NCBI GenBank assembly: GCA_900105225.1
Contig: LT629764.1
Location: 5,414,501 to 5,478,500 of the forward strand
DNA from: Paenibacillaceae bacterium GAS479
GTDB lineage: Bacteria > Bacillota > Bacilli > Paenibacillales > Paenibacillaceae
Length of the DNA: 64,000 bases
Direction of reading: 5' to 3'
The translations under genes were made by a program, and so were the position numbers. Shown in pieces: positions 60,164 through 64,000 of this stretch. Numbering within the stretch: the first letter of the stretch is position 1; each line of letters starts with the position of its first letter. The notes beneath the pieces are model-generated. The model searched no databases. It saw nothing but the letters and a program-made list of their open reading frames with translations, and was not told the DNA's origin.

Positions 60164-61660
60164 TCACCTCATATGTTTTCTGCGATTGATTTGGCGACCG
60201 ACGACAAAAGCCGCGACGAAAAAGCTTACAACAAGCACGGATATGACAAACAACACCGACATCGTCGTCTTGATGCCTTTGTTGAAGACGGTCAGGCCGT
60301 CGTCGGACGCCCCATTCGGCTGCTCCGGCGACGGGGCGGGTTGCTCTGGCACAGGCGGAGGCTGCCAAACAGCGGGAGCACCGTTAAGGCTAAGCGCTCC
60401 TTGATGGCGGACAAGCTGCCCTCCATCCCATGACATGGAGCTATCGGCATAAGCCGGATCGGCGAAGGCAGCGCCAGCTCGCAGCTCAGCCTCCACCGCC
60501 TGCTGGAACGATTTCAGAGGAAGGGAAGCATCAATTGCCGTCACTCGTGAAGAAGCTGCCGGCAGCAGGTTGCCGCCGAGCGTAGCCGCTTCCTCAGCAA
60601 GCGGAACATAATTCCCCCGCCACCTTGCGCCAGACTCCGTATCACGCGAATAACCCTTCCATTCGGAATTCTCGACGAATAGGTCGCTATGTTTCAATAC
60701 GTCATTCCAATCAGCATCGAATATCAGATCAGGCGGGCCGGATAAGCCAGCTGGATAAACACCTTGCTGCACATAGGAGATCCAGGCTCGTCCGGTCAGT
60801 TGCTCCGGCTCTGTGCTGTCCGTAACACCGCTCACCTCGAACCCTGACTCGAACGCCTCCCATTCATCAGGAGCATTCCAGCCGCCAAGAGTGCCGAGCA
60901 GCGCAACTCCTCCATACCCTTGAAGCTCCCGGAGCACCTCGAAATAGCCTGTCATTGATTTCATATCCGTATTAACAAAGATCGGCCGCAGCTCCATCCA
61001 GAACGGGAATCCGCGATCACGAAGCCACTCGCCCTTGCGGACGAGCTCCTCTCTGTCAAGAAAGGGACTGATCCCGGTCAGGATCAAATAAGCTGGTGCC
61101 ACCTTCCCTGAATCATCCAGCATGCTGCTCAGTTGCTCGGCTGCGCCGGCAAGGCCGCCCTCCGAAGAGAGCAGCTTCAGCCGCTGGCTGCCCTCTTCCA
61201 TACCCGCCGTCATCTCCTGCACAAAAGATTCCTCGGCCCCGCCTGCCGCAACGACCAGATCCGCTTCTCGTAACTGCTGCTCACTCTGATCGCCGCCTCG
61301 GACCAAGCTTACCGACTGGTACGTGCCGCGCAGCATCCGGTAAAGCTCCATCAGCCGCTCCCGGCCTTCCTGGCTGTGCCATTCCTTCCCGTAAACGAGC
61401 AGCGCTGAGCTGCTAGCGTCTGGGCTCTTGGAAACCGCGTCTCCAGCAACGGAGCCGGGGTCAGCATTGCTGCCGGATTCGTTCGAACTGTTCGAGATTG
61501 CGCCCCTGGCGACCGAGCCAGGGCCAGCATTGCCGCCGGAATCCGGCGAAGCGGCGTCCGGCTTAATGACGGAAAAGGCGGCTGCCGGGGCTGCCGTCGC
61601 TAGCAGTAAACCGCTGAGCAAGATGCCGATGCCAGCTAAGCGCGTCACAGCTTTAAACAT
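60164..61660 (-). CDS. DUF2334 family secreted protein (YdaL-like)
   Basis: I chose ATG 61660 (MFKAVTRLAGIG), which overlaps the GGDEF gene's stop by 8 nt (ATGTTTAA). The ~498-residue protein has a signal peptide (1-~27, AAPAAAF), then a Gly/Ser/Asn linker with two similar ~18-residue units (PGSVARGAISNSS and PGSVAGDAVSKSP). The main domain is DUF2334: LVYGKEWHSQEGRE, YLILTGISPFLDREE, FWMELRPIF and VALLGTLGGWN. A membrane helix (~478-496) with a basic tail ends it. DUF2334 proteins resemble polysaccharide deacetylases. It may edit the polymer made by the neighbouring synthase. Confidence 0.85.
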   Translation of the reverse strand: MFKAVTRLAGIGILLSGLLLATAAPAAAFSVIKPDAASPDSGGNAGPGSVARGAISNSSNESGSNADPGSVAGDAVSKSPDASSSALLVYGKEWHSQEGRERLMELYRMLRGTYQSVSLVRGGDQSEQQLREADLVVAAGGAEESFVQEMTAGMEEGSQRLKLLSSEGGLAGAAEQLSSMLDDSGKVAPAYLILTGISPFLDREELVRKGEWLRDRGFPFWMELRPIFVNTDMKSMTGYFEVLRELQGYGGVALLGTLGGWNAPDEWEAFESGFEVSGVTDSTEPEQLTGRAWISYVQQGVYPAGLSGPPDLIFDADWNDVLKHSDLFVENSEWKGYSRDTESGARWRGNYVPLAEEAATLGGNLLPAASSRVTAIDASLPLKSFQQAVEAELRAGAAFADPAYADSSMSWDGGQLVRHQGALSLNGAPAVWQPPPVPEQPAPSPEQPNGASDDGLTVFNKGIKTTMSVLFVISVLVVSFFVAAFVVGRQINRRKHMR

Positions 61661-62495
61661 CGAATTCCATATCCTTTTCGGCAGCTCGTCTGAGCGACAG
61701 AGCATCCGGATTTTCCTCCGGGTCATAGGCGGTTATACCGATGCGCATATCCAGCCTGACCGTCACCACTTTGGCCGCTCGCTGCAAATCGTATTCATAA
61801 ATATTTTCCTTGATCCGGTTTTTGACCACCTGGGCGCCATCCGGATTGCCGAGCAGCAACAGGGCGAATGTGCGACCATCTTCAAGGATATAACCGGAAT
61901 CCTCATTGCGGGTGCTCTCTCCGAGCCGCTTGCCGATCCAGGCGACAACATCCTTCATCGCTTCATTGCCAACAATGCCGCGAATATCGTCATAGTAATC
62001 CAGACGCACAAGCATCACGCTGAGCGGGAGCTCATATCTTCGCGAAAGGCTTATATACTGCCCCAGCACCGCATAGAAAACGCGCGCATTTTCCAGGCCG
62101 GTATTCTCGTCGATCGTGACATAGTCGGAATAGCGATCTCGCATCCGCAGGTTCTCCTTCTGGATCGAGCGGATCAGATTGCCGATAAAAGCCGTGATGA
62201 CCGCGATTAAAGGCAACAGCACCAGCCAGTAATAAACATGCGATTCTATGCCTTCGCCCAGCATAACGCTGCCGTACATGACATAGCTGCCATAGAAAAA
62301 AATGCAGACGGCCGAGGCGCAAAGCGCAATCATCAGGCCGCTCAAATACGAAAGGACGGCGATCGCAAACATCGCGCTCAGCAGCAAAGTATTTTCCAAA
62401 TAGTGATCTTTCGGAAGAAGAACGAACCAGTTGACCACCCCATAGGTCAGGATGGCAAGGACGATGATCCAGATGTCGAGCTTTTTGACTTCCAC
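61653..62495 (-). CDS. membrane GGDEF-fold c-di-GMP receptor with degenerate active site and intact I-site (YdaK-like)
   Basis: This 280-residue protein has a GTG start (RBS AGGGAA) that overlaps the upstream gene by 49 bp. Residues ~8-108 form four or five membrane helices. The GGDEF fold follows from ~125 (VTIDENTGLENARVFY; LSVMLVRLDYYDDI), but the GG[D/E]EF loop reads EDGRT at 205-209, so it cannot make c-di-GMP. An I-site RxxD (RNED, 196-199) lies exactly five residues before the loop, as in active cyclases. This is the pattern of B. subtilis YdaK, a c-di-GMP receptor. It probably switches the adjacent synthase on when c-di-GMP binds. Confidence 0.88.
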   Translation of the reverse strand: MEVKKLDIWIIVLAILTYGVVNWFVLLPKDHYLENTLLLSAMFAIAVLSYLSGLMIALCASAVCIFFYGSYVMYGSVMLGEGIESHVYYWLVLLPLIAVITAFIGNLIRSIQKENLRMRDRYSDYVTIDENTGLENARVFYAVLGQYISLSRRYELPLSVMLVRLDYYDDIRGIVGNEAMKDVVAWIGKRLGESTRNEDSGYILEDGRTFALLLLGNPDGAQVVKNRIKENIYEYDLQRAAKVVTVRLDMRIGITAYDPEENPDALSLRRAAEKDMEFDV

Positions 62496-63979
62496 AATTG
62501 ATTCCCTGCCTTCCTGCGAAGCCGGAGCTTGAGCTTAAGATTAAACTTGTAGAACGCGTATACAACCATGATGCCGAACATTAAATCGAAACAGACATCA
62601 TATAGAAATAAATGTTTAGCCAAATCAGCATCGCCAGCGCCGAGAAAGGAGACACCAAGCTGTGACAGGCCGATCAAGCCGGGCAGCGCCAGCGCCTCCA
62701 GTCGGAAGCAATCGTCCTTTCTGCCCCCCCGCCAGGCAGCCACGTAATGGTAAACAAGTCCACCATAAAAGATGAAATAGAACAGCACGATAAAGCGGAA
62801 GCTGCCAGGGAATATATAGGGCTTGATGCTGCTCCAGAAGGAGAAATAGCTCGTTTTGGCACCGAACTCCTTACCGACGCTTTGCTCGTAATTGCCCATC
62901 GCCTGCGGACGAATATAATAGGCTTGGCTTGCCGCCTGATTGAGCTTTTGCAGTGCCCGGTCAGCATGCAGCACATAATAACGCATAATCGAGAGGTAGC
63001 CGAATTTCGAATAGAACTCCTCCTGCATCAGCTCGGACTCCACCGGCTCTAACTTGTATTTGTCATAGTAGGTTGTGCCCGCCAGCACGGAAAACTTCGG
63101 GTCGAGTCCAAGCTCCTCCAGATCCCGCTCCGGATTGAGTGAACCTTCCAAAATGCCGCGCGTGACGGCGTGATATTGGTTGATATGCTTGATGTCATCC
63201 GTCATGAGCATATACGTCAGGATGCTTACGAGCGCAATTACGACTGAGCCGCCGAGCGCCAGACGGCGCATGCGCACCGGACGATAAAGAAAAGCCAGAC
63301 GGACGCCAAGTAGCGCCAGCAGCAGTCCAGAGGGGGCATTTTGCTGCTTCGCAGCCGCAAACAACGAAGCTGCCACAACCCAGGCCACAAGCAGCCGGGC
63401 AGACCCCTTCTCCAGATCAGGCAAGCGCATCAGCAGCGCCATCGTCAGCAACAACGCCACATAAGAAGCTGGCTCCCCATAAAAGGAATTGAAGTACACG
63501 ATGTAGCCCGAATCGGCAAAAAATACAATGGCCAGCGCTGCGGCGCCGCAGGCAGCCAGTGCCGGCATACGCTCCGCAGCCTGTCGGACAATCAGATAGA
63601 TGGCCGCTAGGAACATCAGCGTGTAGATCGCGGCCAGAACTCGCAGGTCGAACCGATTGTCGCCTGTAAACAGCAGATCAAGTCCGATAGCGCCACGGAT
63701 AAAAAGAGACAAGGATGAGATGAACGTCGCGCCGGCTTCGTATGGATATTCTCGTATGCCATACTCGCGATTAAAGTAGCCGAAATGGCGATCCTTATAC
63801 GTATCATTCAAATAGTACAAGCCCGGATTGTGAATCTCCCGGAAAAAGTCTCCATTGTCCGCCATTCCGAGGTATGGCTTCACGAAAAGAGCTCCGATGA
63901 CGACAAGCGCTGCTGCCAGCACAGCCACGGCCGCGATAATTGATGCGGGTTTTATATTGCTTTTTAAACGGCCATGCAA
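62447..63979 (-). CDS. polytopic membrane transferase, GT-C type (WsfD-like)
   Basis: This 510-residue protein has a TTG start 8 bp after GGAGG; the frame stays open to the window edge. It has about ten membrane helices. A conserved acidic motif GMADNGDFFREI sits in the first outer loop, as in GT-C hexose transferases of the WsfD group (S-layer glycan and polysaccharide loci). Other motifs are FFADSGYIVYFNSFYGEPA and FLGAGDADLAKHLFLYD. It is first in the six-gene operon, so lipid-linked sugar transfer for the exopolymer or its decoration is likely. The exact donor is unknown, and other GT-C subfamilies remain possible. Confidence 0.7.
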   Translation of the reverse strand: MHGRLKSNIKPASIIAAVAVLAAALVVIGALFVKPYLGMADNGDFFREIHNPGLYYLNDTYKDRHFGYFNREYGIREYPYEAGATFISSLSLFIRGAIGLDLLFTGDNRFDLRVLAAIYTLMFLAAIYLIVRQAAERMPALAACGAAALAIVFFADSGYIVYFNSFYGEPASYVALLLTMALLMRLPDLEKGSARLLVAWVVAASLFAAAKQQNAPSGLLLALLGVRLAFLYRPVRMRRLALGGSVVIALVSILTYMLMTDDIKHINQYHAVTRGILEGSLNPERDLEELGLDPKFSVLAGTTYYDKYKLEPVESELMQEEFYSKFGYLSIMRYYVLHADRALQKLNQAASQAYYIRPQAMGNYEQSVGKEFGAKTSYFSFWSSIKPYIFPGSFRFIVLFYFIFYGGLVYHYVAAWRGGRKDDCFRLEALALPGLIGLSQLGVSFLGAGDADLAKHLFLYDVCFDLMFGIMVVYAFYKFNLKLKLRLRRKAGNQLWKSKSSTSGSSSLPS

Positions 63980-64000
63980 TCCATGCTCCTCCCAACTCTT

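Noticed and set aside
1-64000. CRISPR array
   Set aside because: No regularly spaced direct repeats with unique spacers were seen. The only tandem repeats are the 10-bp and 45-bp ones described.

Overview
The window looks like chromosomal DNA of a Paenibacillus-type firmicute (family Paenibacillaceae). The evidence is strong AGGAGG-type ribosome binding sites, spore-former families (YjcZ-like small proteins, DUF309, DUF2653, YaaH-like GH18, DegV) and an exopolysaccharide operon laid out like Bacillus subtilis ydaJ-N. The backbone is roughly half G+C. It is interrupted by AT-rich accessory DNA at about 27.8-35.6 kb and 44-55.5 kb. No rRNA gene and no CRISPR array were seen.

Layout. 0-2.6 kb: five tandem paralogues of a small protein with a YjcZ-like hydrophobic N-terminus fused to an unrecognised beta-rich domain. 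2.6-9.6 kb: aromatic-acid exporter family protein, a three-gene ABC importer of the nitrate/sulfonate/thiamine-precursor type, M32 carboxypeptidase, YqkB-like protein and beta-carbonic anhydrase. 9.6-19.3 kb: decayed 2H-phosphoesterase-like gene, asparagine synthetase, broken copper-amine-oxidase-type stalk gene, propeller lipoprotein, two-component system, DinG-like helicase and DUF309. 19.5-26.3 kb: two small conserved genes, a coupled four-gene operon (methyltransferase, flavin oxidoreductase, cyclase-like SRPBCC, ketosynthase) that looks biosynthetic but has no carrier protein, and a repeat-bearing GH18 protein.

26.4-35.9 kb is an accessory island. It holds an IS256 element, a 55-bp IS-end palindrome, an ANT(6)-type aminoglycoside nucleotidyltransferase, an IS4-family element, a PHP-plus-SMC-like ATPase resembling the anti-phage Ppl type, a degenerate tRNA, a HEPN-motif protein and a serine-recombinase relic. 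35.9-43.8 kb returns to host genes: a very large kinase/AAA/helical-repeat protein coupled to a membrane protein, DegV, GNAT and a hexapeptide acyltransferase. 44-55.5 kb is a patchwork of small accessory genes (MBL hydrolase, CPBP protease, ABC-2 exporter, NUDIX, VOC) with several recently broken genes and two more IS elements.

55.6-64 kb is a six-gene leftward exopolysaccharide operon. It encodes a WsfD-like membrane transferase, a GGDEF protein with a lost active site but an intact I-site, a DUF2334 protein, a family 2 glycosyltransferase, a BcsB-like protein and a GH113-like hydrolase. The parts fit a c-di-GMP-gated polymer synthase. The most interesting leads are the tandem YjcZ-fusion family, the PHP-ATPase/HEPN island, the ketosynthase operon and the I-site receptor. 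A recurring oddity is low-complexity in-frame expansion inside otherwise ordinary host proteins.
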